From: Synechococcus sp. J7-Johnson
GTDB lineage: Bacteria; Cyanobacteriota; Cyanobacteriia; PCC-6307; Cyanobiaceae
Length of the DNA stretch: 64,000 nt
Direction: 5' to 3'
Assembly: GCF_024345795.1 (NCBI RefSeq)
Contig: NZ_JAGQBU010000006.1
Location: 55,907-119,906 of the forward strand
The notes beneath the pieces were generated by a model. The model searched no databases and was not told where the DNA came from. It was given only the letters and a program-made list of their open reading frames with translations. Position numbers and translations under genes: made by a program. Positions 38,218 to 51,786 of the stretch are shown one piece after another. Positions within the stretch are counted from its first letter, which is position 1. Each line of letters begins with the position of its first letter.

Positions 38218-40593
38218 TCAGCCGGCCGCGGCCAGTCGGCGCGGCAGAGCTTTCTCGTAGCTCATGCGCAGGTCTTCCACTGCCAGCGACAGCCGGCAGC
38301 TGCCGGCCTGCTCGAAGCTCAGTGCCTCCCCGGCCGCACCCACCCGACCGATCGGCCTGGCCAGCGCTTCCAGCTCCCCTGGCAGCTGCGCTTCCAGCAG
38401 CTCCTGCCAGGCACACTCCTGATCTGAGTTGATCGACACCAGCACCCTGGCGCCCCCTTCAGCGAACAACAAGCGATCAAGTCGGCCCGCGTCAGCGGGA
38501 ATCTCAAGGACGGCGCCAAGACCAGAAGCGATGCAGGACTCGGCGGCCGCCACCGCCAGACCCCCGTCACTGAGATCGTGGGCAGAGGCCACCAGGCCCA
38601 TCGTGATCGCCTGGCGCAAGAGGGCTTGCACGGCCCGCTCCAGCTTCAGGTCGGTCAGAGGAGGTCGGCCCGTGGCCAGACCATGGACGCTCTCCAGATA
38701 ACTGGAAGCGGCCAGGCCCAGCCGCCCGTCACCGTCGCTTATGGCCAGGGGCACCCCCAGCAACCAGATTTGATCGCTCGGCGCCTGCCAGCCCAGACCA
38801 GTGACGTGATCGAGATTGTGCACAAGGCCAACCATGCCCACCACGGGAGTGGGATGGATCGGCTGGAGGCTGCCATCGGGCCTCCGGGTTTCGTTGTAGA
38901 GGGAGACGTTGCCGCCGGTGACGGGTGTGTCAAGTGCCAGGCAGGCTTCCGACAGGCCGCGGCAGGCCATGGCCAGCTGCCAGTAGCCGGTGGGGGTATC
39001 CGGTGAGGGGAAATTGAGGTTATCGGTGACCGCCAGCGGTTCGGCACCGACGCAGCTGAGATTGCGGGCGGCTTCGGCCACCGCCGCTGCAGCCCCTCGC
39101 TCCGGGTCCAGGGCCACCCAGCGATTGGGGCAGTCGACGGTGGCGGCCACCCCACGGCTGGCAGCATCCATGGCGCCGTCACCCCGCTGGGGCCGCAGGC
39201 GCACCACGGCCGCATCGGCGCCACCGGGAGGCATCACCGTGTTGGCCTGCACCTGGTGGTCGTACTGGCGGTAGACCCAGCGCTTGCTGGCGATGGTGGG
39301 GTCATCGAGCAGGCGCAGCAGCACCGCGCCCCAATCCAAGGGCTGGCCTGCCAGGGGACCACCCGCCGGTGTGATCCCTTCGGCGGTGGCGGCAGGCAGG
39401 TCGGCTTCGCTCCAGCGCCAGTGGGCCTGGATGGCAGCCGGCGGCTCACTGATCAGCTCGTGGTGGTTGATCGGAGTGTCATCGGCGAGGGCGCTGGCAG
39501 GCACCTCCGCGGCCACTGCCCCTCCCTGCAACACCCGCACCACGTTGTCAGCCAGCACGCGGCCAACCACAGCTGCCTGCAGACCCCAACGGCGGAAGCG
39601 TGCCATCAGGGCCTCCTCGCATCCGGGTTTGACAACGAACAGCATCCGTTCCTGCGACTCGCTGAGCAGGAACTCATAGGCGCTCATGCCGGTCTCCCGG
39701 GCCGGTACCCGGTCAAGATCGAGCTCAATGCCCAGCCCCCCCTTCGCGGCCATCTCCGAGCAGCTGCAGGTGAGGCCAGCGGCGCCCATGTCCTGGGCAG
39801 CGAGCACATCACCACTCTGGAAGGCCTCCAGGCAGGCCTCGATCAGTCCCTTCTCCAGGAAGGGGTCACCCACCTGCACTGCCGGGCGGTCATCCAGTGA
39901 TGCGGCACTCAGCTCCGCCGAAGCGAAGCTGGCGCCGCCCATGCCGTCGCGGCCGGTGGTGCTGCCCACGTACACCACCGGATTGCCCACCCCAACGGCA
40001 CCGGAGCAAACAATCTCCTCGGTTTCCATCAGACCCATGGCCATCGCGTTAACCAGAGGGTTGCCGGAATAGCTGGGGTCAAAGGCCACCTCACCACCCA
40101 CGGTGGGTACCCCCACGCAATTGCCGTAGTGGGCGATGCCTGCCACCACCCCCTCCATCAGGCCCACGTTGCGCTCGTCCTCGAGGGGACCGAAGCGCAG
40201 GGCATTGAGCAGGGCAATCGGCCTGGCGCCCATCGTGAAGATGTCGCGGAGGATGCCACCCACACCCGTGGCCGCCCCCTGGAACGGCTCCACCGCCGAA
40301 GGGTGGTTGTGGCTTTCGATCTTGAAGGCCAGCCTCTGGCCCTCACCCAGATCCACCACACCGGCATTTTCGCCGGGGCCCACCAGGATGCGTGGCCCGC
40401 TGGTAGGGAAGCCCTGAAGCAAGGGCCTGGAGTTGCGGTAGCAGCAATGCTCCGACCACATCACCCCGAACATGCCCAACTCGGCGCGGTTGGGCTCACG
40501 ACCGAGCCGGCGACGGATCTCCTCGTAGTCGGCCTGGCTGAGGCCCTCCTGGCGCAGGGCCTCAGCGACCAGAAAAGGGGGTGTGGCAACCAC
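38218..40593 (-). CDS. purL: Phosphoribosylformylglycinamidine synthase subunit PurL
   Basis: PurL makes FGAM from FGAR using ammonia from PurQ, with PurS. The 791-residue small form (not the 1300-residue fused form) shows [19 protein letters not shown] at the N-terminus, [48 protein letters not shown] and C-terminal [17 protein letters not shown]. PurQ and PurS are not in the window. Upstream is the PRC-barrel protein gene (66 bases) and downstream purF (25 bases), a purL-purF pair conserved beside the origin. Confidence 0.97.
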   Translation of the reverse strand: MVATPPFLVAEALRQEGLSQADYEEIRRRLGREPNRAELGMFGVMWSEHCCYRNSRPLLQGFPTSGPRILVGPGENAGVVDLGEGQRLAFKIESHNHPSAVEPFQGAATGVGGILRDIFTMGARPIALLNALRFGPLEDERNVGLMEGVVAGIAHYGNCVGVPTVGGEVAFDPSYSGNPLVNAMAMGLMETEEIVCSGAVGVGNPVVYVGSTTGRDGMGGASFASAELSAASLDDRPAVQVGDPFLEKGLIEACLEAFQSGDVLAAQDMGAAGLTCSCSEMAAKGGLGIELDLDRVPARETGMSAYEFLLSESQERMLFVVKPGCEEALMARFRRWGLQAAVVGRVLADNVVRVLQGGAVAAEVPASALADDTPINHHELISEPPAAIQAHWRWSEADLPAATAEGITPAGGPLAGQPLDWGAVLLRLLDDPTIASKRWVYRQYDHQVQANTVMPPGGADAAVVRLRPQRGDGAMDAASRGVAATVDCPNRWVALDPERGAAAAVAEAARNLSCVGAEPLAVTDNLNFPSPDTPTGYWQLAMACRGLSEACLALDTPVTGGNVSLYNETRRPDGSLQPIHPTPVVGMVGLVHNLDHVTGLGWQAPSDQIWLLGVPLAISDGDGRLGLAASSYLESVHGLATGRPPLTDLKLERAVQALLRQAITMGLVASAHDLSDGGLAVAAAESCIASGLGAVLEIPADAGRLDRLLFAEGGARVLVSINSDQECAWQELLEAQLPGELEALARPIGRVGAAGEALSFEQAGSCRLSLAVEDLRMSYEKALPRRLAAAG

Positions 40594-40659
40594 AGCATGG
40601 AATCCATCAGGGCTCCAGTGTGGCCGAGCCCCTGGCCCCGGCTGGCCACCGGTCAGGGT

Positions 40660-41472
40660 TCAGATCCAGGGATCTTCCGGCTCGAGTGGATCGGCATCGA
40701 AGGGCCGTCGCCGCTCGCTCCCGGTCCTGCGCCGTGGCGGGGCCGAAACTTCCCGTACGGGCTCCCCCCAGGCCTCCTGGTCATCCCAGTCCTCCTCCTC
40801 GTCAAGGCGATTCAGGGGGAGATCATCCCGACGGGCATTGGGTTCGAGGGGGTCAGGATCCTGCCAGGGCGGCTCCTCCAGCCAGCCCTCCAACCGTTCC
40901 TCGAAGCGCCCGCCCACCTCCTCGAACTGCTCCCGCCAGCGGCGGGAGCGCCGCAAGAACTCCTGACGCACGCTGGCGCGCGCAAGGGGCAGATCATCGA
41001 GGCCCTGCAGAGCAGTCATCACCTGGCCGGGCTGCTGATCGACGATGCGCTCGGGCGAGAGCAGCCAACGGCTGCTGCCAGGCAGACGCGGATCGCTGCG
41101 GGCAACCAGATAGTCGAGGATCAGGCCGCTGCGCAACTCCACGTTGGCGTCGGCGACCACACCCAGCAGTTGGTTGTCGGTCCCGAGCAGGGCCGCATCC
41201 AGGAGGGTGGGCAAACGCTCCAATGTCGCTGGGTCGGTCTCTACGGGCTCTCCCAGCACCAGAGCCTCCTGATCGGTGAGCCCGCGCAGCTGGTTAAGCC
41301 GCCAGACCAGCCGGCGGGTCCCGAAAGCCGAAGGCTTGCTCACCCAGCCCAGCAGCCGGTGCACGGGCGGGTGCATCCAGCCCAGCAGACCAGCGCCATG
41401 ATCGATCCCCTGGTTGCAGCGCACCCGGCGCCGCAGCAGGTCGCTGAGCAGCAGTTGCTCGGGCAGGGTCAC
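40660..41472 (-). CDS. PRC-barrel domain protein of unknown function
   Basis: A 270-residue protein. Residues 65-150 contain two β-rich stretches (DNQLLGVVADANVELRSGLILDYLV followed by a WLLSPERI segment) that look like PRC-barrel modules, known from RimM and photosynthetic reaction-centre H subunits. The C-terminal 80 residues are acidic and Pro/Arg-rich (LDEEEDWDDQE, APPRRRTGSERRRP), probably disordered. Its stop is followed by purL and it starts 4 bases after the dnaN stop, so dnaN and this gene are one unit. The position is conserved, but no function is known. Confidence 0.75.
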   Translation of the reverse strand: MTLPEQLLLSDLLRRRVRCNQGIDHGAGLLGWMHPPVHRLLGWVSKPSAFGTRRLVWRLNQLRGLTDQEALVLGEPVETDPATLERLPTLLDAALLGTDNQLLGVVADANVELRSGLILDYLVARSDPRLPGSSRWLLSPERIVDQQPGQVMTALQGLDDLPLARASVRQEFLRRSRRWREQFEEVGGRFEERLEGWLEEPPWQDPDPLEPNARRDDLPLNRLDEEEDWDDQEAWGEPVREVSAPPRRRTGSERRRPFDADPLEPEDPWI

Positions 41473-41476
41473 GGCC

Positions 41477-42619
41477 TCAGCTGCGGATCTGAACGGGCAT
41501 CACCAGGTAGGTGAAGGTTGGATCCTGCACAGAGGTCAGCACCGCCGGGGTGGTGGGGGCGTTGCAGCGCAGCTCCACCCGCTCGGATGTCATCGCCTTG
41601 AGCCCATCGAGGATGTAGCGGACATTGAAGGCGATCTCGATCGGATCGCCGCTGATCACCGCCGGCAGGTCTTCGGAGCCGCTGCCCACATCCTGGGCAT
41701 CGGCACTGATGTGAAGCTGACCGCTGCCGGGATCACTGCTGAGCTTGACAACATTGTTGTGTTGGTCGGCGAGGACAGCCACCCGCTCAAGGGCCTGCAC
41801 GAACCCACGGCGATCAAGCTCCAGAGTTCGGCTGAAGCGATCGGGGATCAGCTGGCGGTAGTTGGGATAGGTGCCATCGAGACTGCGGCTGGTGAGCACC
41901 TGGTCGGCCCAGAGGAACACAACCTGTCCGCGATCGCAGTAGAGGCTTACTGGATCGTCACTGCTGCAGGCGGAGAGCAGTCGCTCCAGTTCCCTCAAGG
42001 AGCGGGCTGGAACCGTGACCGCGAAGGGTTCACTGCCATCCTCAGCGCCGGAGAAGGCCTTCTCGAGGCGCAGAACCGAAAGGCGATGCCCATCGGTGGC
42101 GGCGCATTCGAGATCCTGATCCGCCAGGCCGAGGTGGACGCCGGTGAGCAACTGCTTGGCCTCATCACCGCTGCTGGCAAAAAGGGTGGCCCGCAAACCC
42201 TTCACCAGCGCCTCCGGTTGGAGGCGCAGCGGAGTTCCGCTCTGAACCAGGGGCAGATCGGGAAAGTCCTCGGCAGAGAGACCGCGCATCTGGTAGCTGC
42301 CGGAGCGACTGGTGAGCTCCACCTGCTCCTGACCTTCTTCGCAACTCAAGCTGATCGGACTGTCGCTGGAGAGGCGAGCAACGATCTCACCGAACAGGCG
42401 TGAAGGCAGGGTGATGGTGCCGCTGCTCTCCACGGAAGCGGGAAGGCTGGTCTGGATGCCAAGGCTGAGATCGAAGCCGGTGAGGCTGAGCCGGCCAGTG
42501 CCGGCATCGGCGATGAGCAGCACATTCGCCAGCACCGGGTGGGTTGGGCGTGAAGCCACGGCACGGCTGACCAGCTGAAGGCTGGCGCTCAGTTCCGCCT
42601 GAGAGCAGACCAGCTTCAT
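41477..42619 (-). CDS. dnaN: DNA polymerase III β sliding clamp
   Basis: The ring-shaped clamp that tethers DNA polymerase III. The 380-residue protein is three copies of the clamp fold: MKLVCSQAELSASLQLVSRAV at the start, IGTVLANVLL-like HPVLANVLLIA, TDGHRLSVLRLEKAF in domain 2, and the C-terminal ending TYLVMPVQIRS. ATG at 42619 is the family start (the frame extends to 42673 without merit). It borders the putative origin and runs leftwards away from it, which is the common co-orientation with the replication fork. Confidence 0.97.
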   Translation of the reverse strand: MKLVCSQAELSASLQLVSRAVASRPTHPVLANVLLIADAGTGRLSLTGFDLSLGIQTSLPASVESSGTITLPSRLFGEIVARLSSDSPISLSCEEGQEQVELTSRSGSYQMRGLSAEDFPDLPLVQSGTPLRLQPEALVKGLRATLFASSGDEAKQLLTGVHLGLADQDLECAATDGHRLSVLRLEKAFSGAEDGSEPFAVTVPARSLRELERLLSACSSDDPVSLYCDRGQVVFLWADQVLTSRSLDGTYPNYRQLIPDRFSRTLELDRRGFVQALERVAVLADQHNNVVKLSSDPGSGQLHISADAQDVGSGSEDLPAVISGDPIEIAFNVRYILDGLKAMTSERVELRCNAPTTPAVLTSVQDPTFTYLVMPVQIRS

Positions 42620-42759
42620 CTCGATACGACTCCAGAGAGGACCAGCCCGCCAGGGGCCACACCACGCTTCCACACCGCTGTCGGAAGCGCAACGAGGTCC
42701 AGCTTGCTCGAACAGGTCTCCAACTGCCCTCTCCCCAATCCTGTCACTGGTTTTGTCTT

Positions 42760-43000
42760 AATCCAGGAGAAAACAAATCAAACCAGTAGTCGTAGGGGTT
42801 GTGGAAAAAGTGGAAAAGATCCATGGCCCAGTCACAGTCTCAGATTCTTCGAATCAGCGCTGAGGAAAGAGCGCCGGAGCGTCGGCTGAAATCAAGGTTT
42901 TCCACTCTTTCCCGGATCTGGGGAAAACTCTTTCATTTCAGGGGTGTTTGCTTTGCTCCTCTTTTCCCCGTGTTGAAGCTGTTTTTCCCGTGGACGCTTT
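42760..43000. other. oriC: Putative chromosomal replication origin (oriC)
   Basis: The dnaN-thrC spacer (42620-43123) has no gene. Its middle is more AT-rich than the coding flanks and holds DnaA-box-like nonamers. TTTTCCACA is on the minus strand at 42800-42808 (perfect match to the cyanobacterial box), and TTTTCCACT directly beside it at 42809-42817. On the plus strand TTTTCCACT is at 42898-42906, TTTTCCCCG at 42962-42970 and TTTTCCCGT at 42983-42991; TTTTCCCCA on the minus strand is at 42919-42927. The position next to dnaN matches the origin of Synechococcus. I infer this; GC skew was not computed. Confidence 0.75.
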
Positions 43001-43061
43001 GACCAGTGCACCCGAGATCCGTTGTGATCCGCAAGGTCAGCCAGGCGCTCCACACAGTCCA

Positions 43062-43094
43062 AAGCCCCGCACTGGAGTCTCCAGTGCGGGGCTT
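43062..43094 (-). terminator. Strong hairpin downstream of thrC
   Basis: A perfect 15-base inverted repeat, AAGCCCCGCACTGGA (43062-43076) and TCCAGTGCGGGGCTT (43080-43094), with a 3-base loop. It begins 30 bases after the thrC stop. On the minus strand only three T follow the stem, so intrinsic termination may be partial. It isolates thrC transcription from the origin region. Confidence 0.75.
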
Positions 43095-43123
43095 ACTGAG
43101 CTGTTGTGTTCAGATTTTCCCGT

Positions 43124-44182
43124 TCAGAAGCCCATCACCTTGGCCACCACATCCACCTCAGGGGCCAGGCCGGCATGGAAGGCCCCATCGCAGTTGTCGA
43201 TGGCAGTGTTTGGATCCTTCAGGCCGTTGCCCGTGAGCACGCAAACCACCGTGGCTCCGGCTGGCACCTTGTCGGCCTGCTGGAGCAGACCGGCAACGGA
43301 GGCAGCGCTGGCCGGTTCGCAGAAAACTCCTTCCTCTCGGCCGAGCAACTGGTAGGCCTCAAGAATGTCCTGGTCGGTGACAGCGTGGAAGGAGCCGCCG
43401 CTCTGTTCGCGCACGCTGAGGGCTTTCTCTCGGTTGGCAGGATTGCCGATCCGGATCGCTGTGGCGATCGTGTCGGGTTGATCGACTGTGTGACCCAGCA
43501 CCAGCGGCGCGGAACCACTGGCCTGGAAGCCCATCATCCGGGGGAGGCGTCGGCTGTGGCCTGCCTGCCGGTACTCCTGGAAGCCCATCCAGTAAGCACT
43601 GATGTTGCCCGCATTGCCCATGGGGATACAGAGCCAGTCGGGAGCGTCACCGAGGGCATCCACCACCTCGAAGGCGGCGGTCTTCTGCCCCTGCAGGCGG
43701 TAGGGGTTGAGGGAATTCACCAGCGTGACCGGGTAGGCGTCGGCGACTTCGCGCACGATCGCCAGGGCACGATCGAAGTTCCCCTTCACCGCCAGCACTT
43801 CGGCGCCGTAAACTAGGGCCTGGGCGAGCTTGCCCTGGGCCACATAGCCGTCGGGGATCAGCACGAAGGCGCGCATGCCGCCGCGGCGGGCGTAGGCGGC
43901 GGCCGCCGCACTGGTGTTGCCGGTGCTGGCGCAGATCACAGCTTCGGCGCCGGCTTCCCGGGCCTTGCTCACCGCCATCGTCATCCCCCGGTCCTTGAAG
44001 CTGCCGGTTGGGTTCAGGCCATCGTATTTGAGGAACACCTTGATGCCACGGCCCAGCCGTGCCGCCACCGACGGCGCCGGGATCAAGGGAGTCGCCCCTT
44101 CCCGCAGGGTGATCACAGGCGTGGCATCACTCACCGGCAACCAACGGCGGTAGGCCTCGATCAGCCCCGGCCAGTCCTGCAT
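43124..44182 (-). CDS. thrC: Threonine synthase
   Basis: ThrC turns O-phosphohomoserine into threonine with PLP. The 352-residue short form has the cofactor lysine in [13 protein letters not shown] (Lys63), [14 protein letters not shown], the phosphate loop [13 protein letters not shown], and [16 protein letters not shown] at 44182 ([16 protein letters not shown]) is the family start; the frame upstream is not part of the gene. It faces the origin and is followed by a strong hairpin. The upstream neighbour is the 212-residue DUF1400-related gene. Confidence 0.97.
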   Translation of the reverse strand: MQDWPGLIEAYRRWLPVSDATPVITLREGATPLIPAPSVAARLGRGIKVFLKYDGLNPTGSFKDRGMTMAVSKAREAGAEAVICASTGNTSAAAAAYARRGGMRAFVLIPDGYVAQGKLAQALVYGAEVLAVKGNFDRALAIVREVADAYPVTLVNSLNPYRLQGQKTAAFEVVDALGDAPDWLCIPMGNAGNISAYWMGFQEYRQAGHSRRLPRMMGFQASGSAPLVLGHTVDQPDTIATAIRIGNPANREKALSVREQSGGSFHAVTDQDILEAYQLLGREEGVFCEPASAASVAGLLQQADKVPAGATVVCVLTGNGLKDPNTAIDNCDGAFHAGLAPEVDVVAKVMGF

Positions 44183-44300
44183 CGTTGGTTGCTGGCCCAG
44201 TCGCCGAAGAGCTGAGAGCAGGGGCACGTCGACCGGAGGACAGGCTGATACGAATCTACGCGCCCAGTTCCCAGCAGCTACCTGCAACGAGCTCGGTGTC

Positions 44301-44939
44301 TCAGGGGGCCGGCGACGGGGCCGTTGACTGGGCTGGTGGGGAGCTGGCTTTAGGCGGTTCGCCGCCGGACTGGGCAGCCCCATCTCCGCGTAAGCCGTCA
44401 AGGGGTGATTCGGAGAAGAAGCGCACAAGATCGGAGATCGAGCTTGCTTTGCTCATCACCCCCAGCAGGGCCGGAATGTTCACCGCCAGCTCCTGGGACG
44501 GATAGGCCTGCAGGAAACCAGTGGCGGTGAGGCTGCCGTTGCCGCTGGCCAGGCCCGTGATCAGGGCGCCCCGGATGGCCTGGACTCCCTTATGGGGTGT
44601 CCGCAAGGGAGAGAAGATCCCCGCGAGTCGCTGAAGGAGTGCTTCGCCGATCCTCGTGGAGAGCAGCCGGCTGGTCAGTACGATCGGCAGGGTGAGTTGT
44701 TGGTTCAGCAACTTGGCCACCGAGGCTGGCTCCTGCTTGCTGAAACGCAGTACATCCGCCAGAAGGCCCCGGGCCTGACCCGTCTGAGCCAGGTGTTCCA
44801 GGTCGGCCACCGGAATCGAGCGCCGGAAGGCTCCACTCACGAACACCACCTGTTCGGCAGCCTGCACCTGCAGCCCTGGCGTGACTGCACTCAGTGAAAG
44901 GCCCAGCAGGACGGCCAGGAGTTTGGGCGGACGGGCCAA
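44301..44939 (-). CDS. DUF1400-related exported protein without hydrolase domain
   Basis: A 212-residue protein with a signal peptide ([18 protein letters not shown], cleavage after VQA) followed by a helical domain [21 protein letters not shown] that resembles the N-terminal part of DUF1400 proteins (compare residues 45-185 of the protein at 51787-53361). The catalytic α/β-hydrolase half is absent. The tail is Pro/Ser/Ala-rich. TTG at 44939 is the start, without a clear Shine-Dalgarno sequence. It lies 118 bases upstream of thrC and 27 bases downstream of the UbiB-like gene. A role as a scaffold or inhibitor cannot be excluded. Confidence 0.72.
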   Translation of the reverse strand: MARPPKLLAVLLGLSLSAVTPGLQVQAAEQVVFVSGAFRRSIPVADLEHLAQTGQARGLLADVLRFSKQEPASVAKLLNQQLTLPIVLTSRLLSTRIGEALLQRLAGIFSPLRTPHKGVQAIRGALITGLASGNGSLTATGFLQAYPSQELAVNIPALLGVMSKASSISDLVRFFSESPLDGLRGDGAAQSGGEPPKASSPPAQSTAPSPAP

Positions 44940-44966
44940 GATTTAAAACCTTGTTGTCGATTGACT

Positions 44967-46925
44967 CTAAGAGCTGCCGGTGGCGCTGAGTACGGCGCTC
45001 TGGCGCAGCTCTGGAGCGACCAGGACATCGCGCAGCAGGCGCACCACGCTGCGTTCGGCCAGGCCCTGGGCCAGCTGCACGCCCATGCGGCGCAAGTCTG
45101 GTTCGCCCAGAAGCCTTGGCAGACGTCGCAGCAGCAGCTGGGGCTCGAAGCCGGGCAGCTGACGCAGGATCATCAGCAGTTGCTGTACCGGCTCCAGGCT
45201 GAGCAGGGCCTCCTCGCTGCTCTCGAGGCGGGGACTGCGCAGTCCAGGAGGTTGCAGGCGGCGGGGCAGGCGGCTGCCCAGCCGACGAAAGGCCCGCCAG
45301 CTGATCGCATCCACCCGGTCCACCAGGGCGTCCACCAGCTGCTGGCGCAGCAGGCCGCCCTTGGGGGAGAAGAGAAAGTCGATCACCTGATCCAGCAGTC
45401 CCTCCAGGTCCAGCTGGTCCTGAAGGGAGGCGCTGCTGATCAGGTTCTCCAGCCGCTGCCAGCGGAACTCTTCGCCGTCGAAGAGCATCTCGCGCAGGCT
45501 GCTGCGCAGGGCCGGATCCGGGTCCTCCATCAGCCTGCGGGCGAAATAGGGGTAAGCAGCACCGAGGATCTTGAAGTCGGGGTCCACACTCAGGGCGATG
45601 CCTTCCAGTGTCACCAGAGAGCGGATGATCAGGGCGTAGTAAGGCGGCACCTGGAAGGGGAACTTGTACATCACCCCGGAGAGATCGTCAGTGACGGCCT
45701 TGAAGTCCATACGGCTGACTCCCATCTCCAGAGCCTGGCCGAACACATTCTCGAAGGCCGGAATGATGGGCTCGAGATTCACCTCCTCTCCGAGAAATCC
45801 CAGATTCACGAAATCTCGTGAGAGGGAGCTGAAATTCCGGTTCACCAGATGCACCACCGCCTGGATCAGCCCCGTTCTCGACTCGCGGCTCACCTCGCTC
45901 ATCATGCCGAAGTCGAGATAGGCAAGACGGCCATCGGGCAGTGCCAGCAGGTTGCCGGGATGGGGATCGGCATGGAAGAATCCGTGTTCCAGCAATTGCT
46001 GAAGGCTGCAGTTAACCCCCACCTGCACCATGTCGTCTGGGTTGATGCCCAGGGAGCGCACCGCCTCGAGGTTGGTGAGCTTCACCCCCTCGATCCACTC
46101 CATCGTCAGCACCCGGCGGCTGGTGAGTTTGTGGTAAATGCGCGGAACGGCGATACGGGGATTATGTAGATGCAGGCGTGCGAAGTGTTCGGCGTTGCTG
46201 GCTTCGTTGACGTAGTCCATCTCTTCGAAGACCCGCTTGCCGAGCTCATCGATCAGGGCCACCAGATCACTGCGGATCAAGCGCACGTTCCGGTTCAGCC
46301 AGGCTGCGATCTGGCGAACGATGTAAAGGTCGAGGGTGATCTGCTCACGCAGCCCCGGCCGCTGCACTTTCACAGCCACGGCCTCGCCGCTGAGCAGGAC
46401 CCCCCTATGCACCTGGCCCAGGGAGGCCGCTGAGATCGGCTCCCGGTCCAGCTGCTGGAACAAGCTGCTGACCGGTGCGCCGAGGTCTTCCTCGATGCAG
46501 GCCATCGCCAGGGAGCTTTCGAAGCCGGGCAGCTGATCCTGCAGCTGGGCCAGTTCTTCCAGCAGCAGCGGCGGGATTACGTCCGGCCGGGTGGAGAGGG
46601 CCTGGCCGGCTTTGATGAAGGCTGGCCCCAGGGCCGCCAGGAGTTCGGTGAATTCCCGCGCACGCTCACGAGCGCGATCCTCATTGCTGAGCACCCCGAA
46701 AAACTTGTCAAAGCCCACCCCGATCAGAAACAGGCTGATGGGCACCAGGGTCTGCCAGAGACGCCTGAGCAGCCGCTTGGGGTGGCCGGCATAGATCCGC
46801 GTGATGGCCTGTGGGTCGTAGCTCAGCAGACCGGCGGCTTCGATGAAGTCGCTGAGTTCCTCGGGGCGGCTGGTTTGTTCGGCGATCGTGTCCCCGGTGA
46901 TCGTGGCCTGATCCGAGCGGACCAT
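44967..46925 (-). CDS. ABC1/UbiB-family atypical kinase
   Basis: A 652-residue membrane-associated protein kinase-like family member. The signature PAFIKAGQALSTRPDVIP (KxGQ motif), the ISAASLGQVHRGVLLSGEAVAVKVQRPG nucleotide region, the HADPHPGN catalytic loop and the YLDFGM metal motif are all present. The C-terminal 200 residues are helical. In cyanobacteria and plastids ABC1K proteins influence prenylquinone and tocopherol metabolism; the exact substrate is unknown. ATG at 46925 gives MVRSDQ; the frame upstream is recN's antisense. It is divergent from recN with 76 bases between. Confidence 0.92.
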   Translation of the reverse strand: MVRSDQATITGDTIAEQTSRPEELSDFIEAAGLLSYDPQAITRIYAGHPKRLLRRLWQTLVPISLFLIGVGFDKFFGVLSNEDRARERAREFTELLAALGPAFIKAGQALSTRPDVIPPLLLEELAQLQDQLPGFESSLAMACIEEDLGAPVSSLFQQLDREPISAASLGQVHRGVLLSGEAVAVKVQRPGLREQITLDLYIVRQIAAWLNRNVRLIRSDLVALIDELGKRVFEEMDYVNEASNAEHFARLHLHNPRIAVPRIYHKLTSRRVLTMEWIEGVKLTNLEAVRSLGINPDDMVQVGVNCSLQQLLEHGFFHADPHPGNLLALPDGRLAYLDFGMMSEVSRESRTGLIQAVVHLVNRNFSSLSRDFVNLGFLGEEVNLEPIIPAFENVFGQALEMGVSRMDFKAVTDDLSGVMYKFPFQVPPYYALIIRSLVTLEGIALSVDPDFKILGAAYPYFARRLMEDPDPALRSSLREMLFDGEEFRWQRLENLISSASLQDQLDLEGLLDQVIDFLFSPKGGLLRQQLVDALVDRVDAISWRAFRRLGSRLPRRLQPPGLRSPRLESSEEALLSLEPVQQLLMILRQLPGFEPQLLLRRLPRLLGEPDLRRMGVQLAQGLAERSVVRLLRDVLVAPELRQSAVLSATGSS

Positions 46926-47001
46926 CAGCGAGGAGTTCAACTGTTTCTCTTCTAAACGAAAGCGACCGCCGCTACGGTCATGGCAATCACCGGAGACCGG
47001 C

Positions 47002-48690
47002 GTGCTCACGGGTCTGCGTCTGGAGAACATCGCCCTGATCGATGCTCTGGATCTCAGCTTCAAGCCCGGGTTCACCGTTCTCACCGGGGAGACCGGGGCG
47101 GGTAAATCTCTCCTTCTCGATGCCCTCGATGCCCTTCTCGGCGGTGCCCAGGGGGTTGAGGGCCTGCGGCTGCTGCGACCTGGATGCGAGCGGGCGTGCA
47201 TCGAAGCCGGTTTTTCCTGCTCGGAGCCGGTGCGGGCCTGGCTGATCCAGCAGAACCTCGAGCCGGAAGACTCCGATCTGATCATCAGCCGGGAGTGGCG
47301 CCAGCAGGAGGAACGCAGCAGCAGCCGTAGCCGCATCAATGGGGTGATCGTCAACCGCGCCCAGTTGCTGGAGCTGCGCCCCCTGCTGCTGGATCTCACC
47401 GTTCAGGGGCAGACCCAGCAGCTGGTGCGTCCGGGGCAGCAGCGGCGCTGGCTGGATCGCTTCGGTGGAGAGCCGATCAGCGAGGCCCTGCTGGCGGCCC
47501 GCTCGGCCGTTCGTGCCTGGAAAGCAGCGGCGGTGGCCTTGCACACCGCCAGAGCTGAGCAGCAGCGCCAGCAGCTCGACCGTCAACGGCGTCTTCAGTT
47601 GCTGGAGGATCTGGAGGCGGCTCAGCTCGAGGATCCCCACGAGCGTCAGCGGTTGCAGCGGGAGCAGGACCGGCTGGCCCATGCCGTTCGCCTGCAGGAG
47701 GGGGTGATGATCGTGACGGGACGGCTGGTGGAGGGCCTGGACGGGGGACCGTCGGTGCTTGATCACCTTGCCGCCATCGAGCAGGAGCTGCAGCATCTTC
47801 AGGGCTTCGATGCGAGCCTGCAGCCCTGGCTGGAACGCTGCTGTGAGGCTGCTCAGCTGCTGCAGGAGCTGGCTTCAAGCCTCGATCGCTACGGCGGTGG
47901 CCTGGAGAGCGATCCTGAAACCCTTTCGGGCCTGCAGGAGCGGATGGCCCAGCTCAAGGCTCTGGAGCGTCGTCACGGACAGGAGCTGGGGGCCCTGATC
48001 GCCCTGCGCGACGACCTCCGCTGCCAGTTCGATACCCATGGGCTGGAGGCCTCGCTGCGGCAACTGGAGCAGCAGGAGGAGAGCAGCCGCCTGCTGCGCG
48101 ACCGGGACTGCGTCCGGCTCACCCAGCGGCGTCAGGCTGCCGCCACTGCCCTGGAGCGGCAATTGATGGACACCCTGCGGCCCCTGGGGCTGGCCCAGGT
48201 GCGCTTCTCGGTCTCGATCGATCCGGCCCCTCCCTCTGATGAAGGGGCTGATGCGATTGGATTCCTGTTTTCGGCCAACCCTGGCCAGCCGCTGGCCCCC
48301 CTGCAGGAGGTGGCCTCCGGCGGAGAGATGAGCCGCTTCCTGCTCGCCATGAAAACCTGTCTGGCGGCGGCCGATTCCCAGGTCACCCTGCTGTTTGATG
48401 AAATTGACAGCGGCGTCAGCGGCCGTGTCAGCGGGGCCATCGCCGCCCTGCTGCGCCGCCTTGCCGAGCAGCACCAGGTGTTCTGCGTCACCCACCAGCC
48501 CCTGGTGGCCGCCATGGCCCAGCATCACTTCCGCGTGAGCAAGCAGGTGGAGGCGGGGCGTACCCGCACCGGGGTGACGGCCCTGCAGGAGAGCGATGAG
48601 CGAGAGCGGGAACTGGCCGAACTCGCCGGGGGCGATTCCGGAGAAACCCGCAGCTATGTCGCCAGCCTTCTGCAGCAGGGAGCTTCGTAA
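47002..48690 (+). CDS. recN: DNA repair protein RecN
   Basis: RecN is an SMC-like ATPase that tethers broken DNA ends. The 562-residue protein has Walker A GETGAGKSLLLDAL (29-42), DLTVQGQTQQL, a long coiled coil from about 180 to 370 with many Gln/Glu/Arg residues, and the C-terminal ABC signature EVASGGEMSRFLLAMK, Walker B LLFDEIDSGVSG and the H-loop CVTHQPLVAAMA. GTG start at 47002. Same strand as uvrA, 44 bases upstream of it, suggesting a shared transcript of DNA repair functions. Confidence 0.97.
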   Translation: MLTGLRLENIALIDALDLSFKPGFTVLTGETGAGKSLLLDALDALLGGAQGVEGLRLLRPGCERACIEAGFSCSEPVRAWLIQQNLEPEDSDLIISREWRQQEERSSSRSRINGVIVNRAQLLELRPLLLDLTVQGQTQQLVRPGQQRRWLDRFGGEPISEALLAARSAVRAWKAAAVALHTARAEQQRQQLDRQRRLQLLEDLEAAQLEDPHERQRLQREQDRLAHAVRLQEGVMIVTGRLVEGLDGGPSVLDHLAAIEQELQHLQGFDASLQPWLERCCEAAQLLQELASSLDRYGGGLESDPETLSGLQERMAQLKALERRHGQELGALIALRDDLRCQFDTHGLEASLRQLEQQEESSRLLRDRDCVRLTQRRQAAATALERQLMDTLRPLGLAQVRFSVSIDPAPPSDEGADAIGFLFSANPGQPLAPLQEVASGGEMSRFLLAMKTCLAAADSQVTLLFDEIDSGVSGRVSGAIAALLRRLAEQHQVFCVTHQPLVAAMAQHHFRVSKQVEAGRTRTGVTALQESDERERELAELAGGDSGETRSYVASLLQQGAS

Positions 48691-48734
48691 GCAGCAGGTG
48701 CAGCCCGTAGACTCCAGGTTGTCAGGGTGACTGA

Positions 48735-51755
<3,021 letters not shown>

Positions 51756-51786
51756 CGTACCGGACCACAGGCGGTCAGGGGAGATC

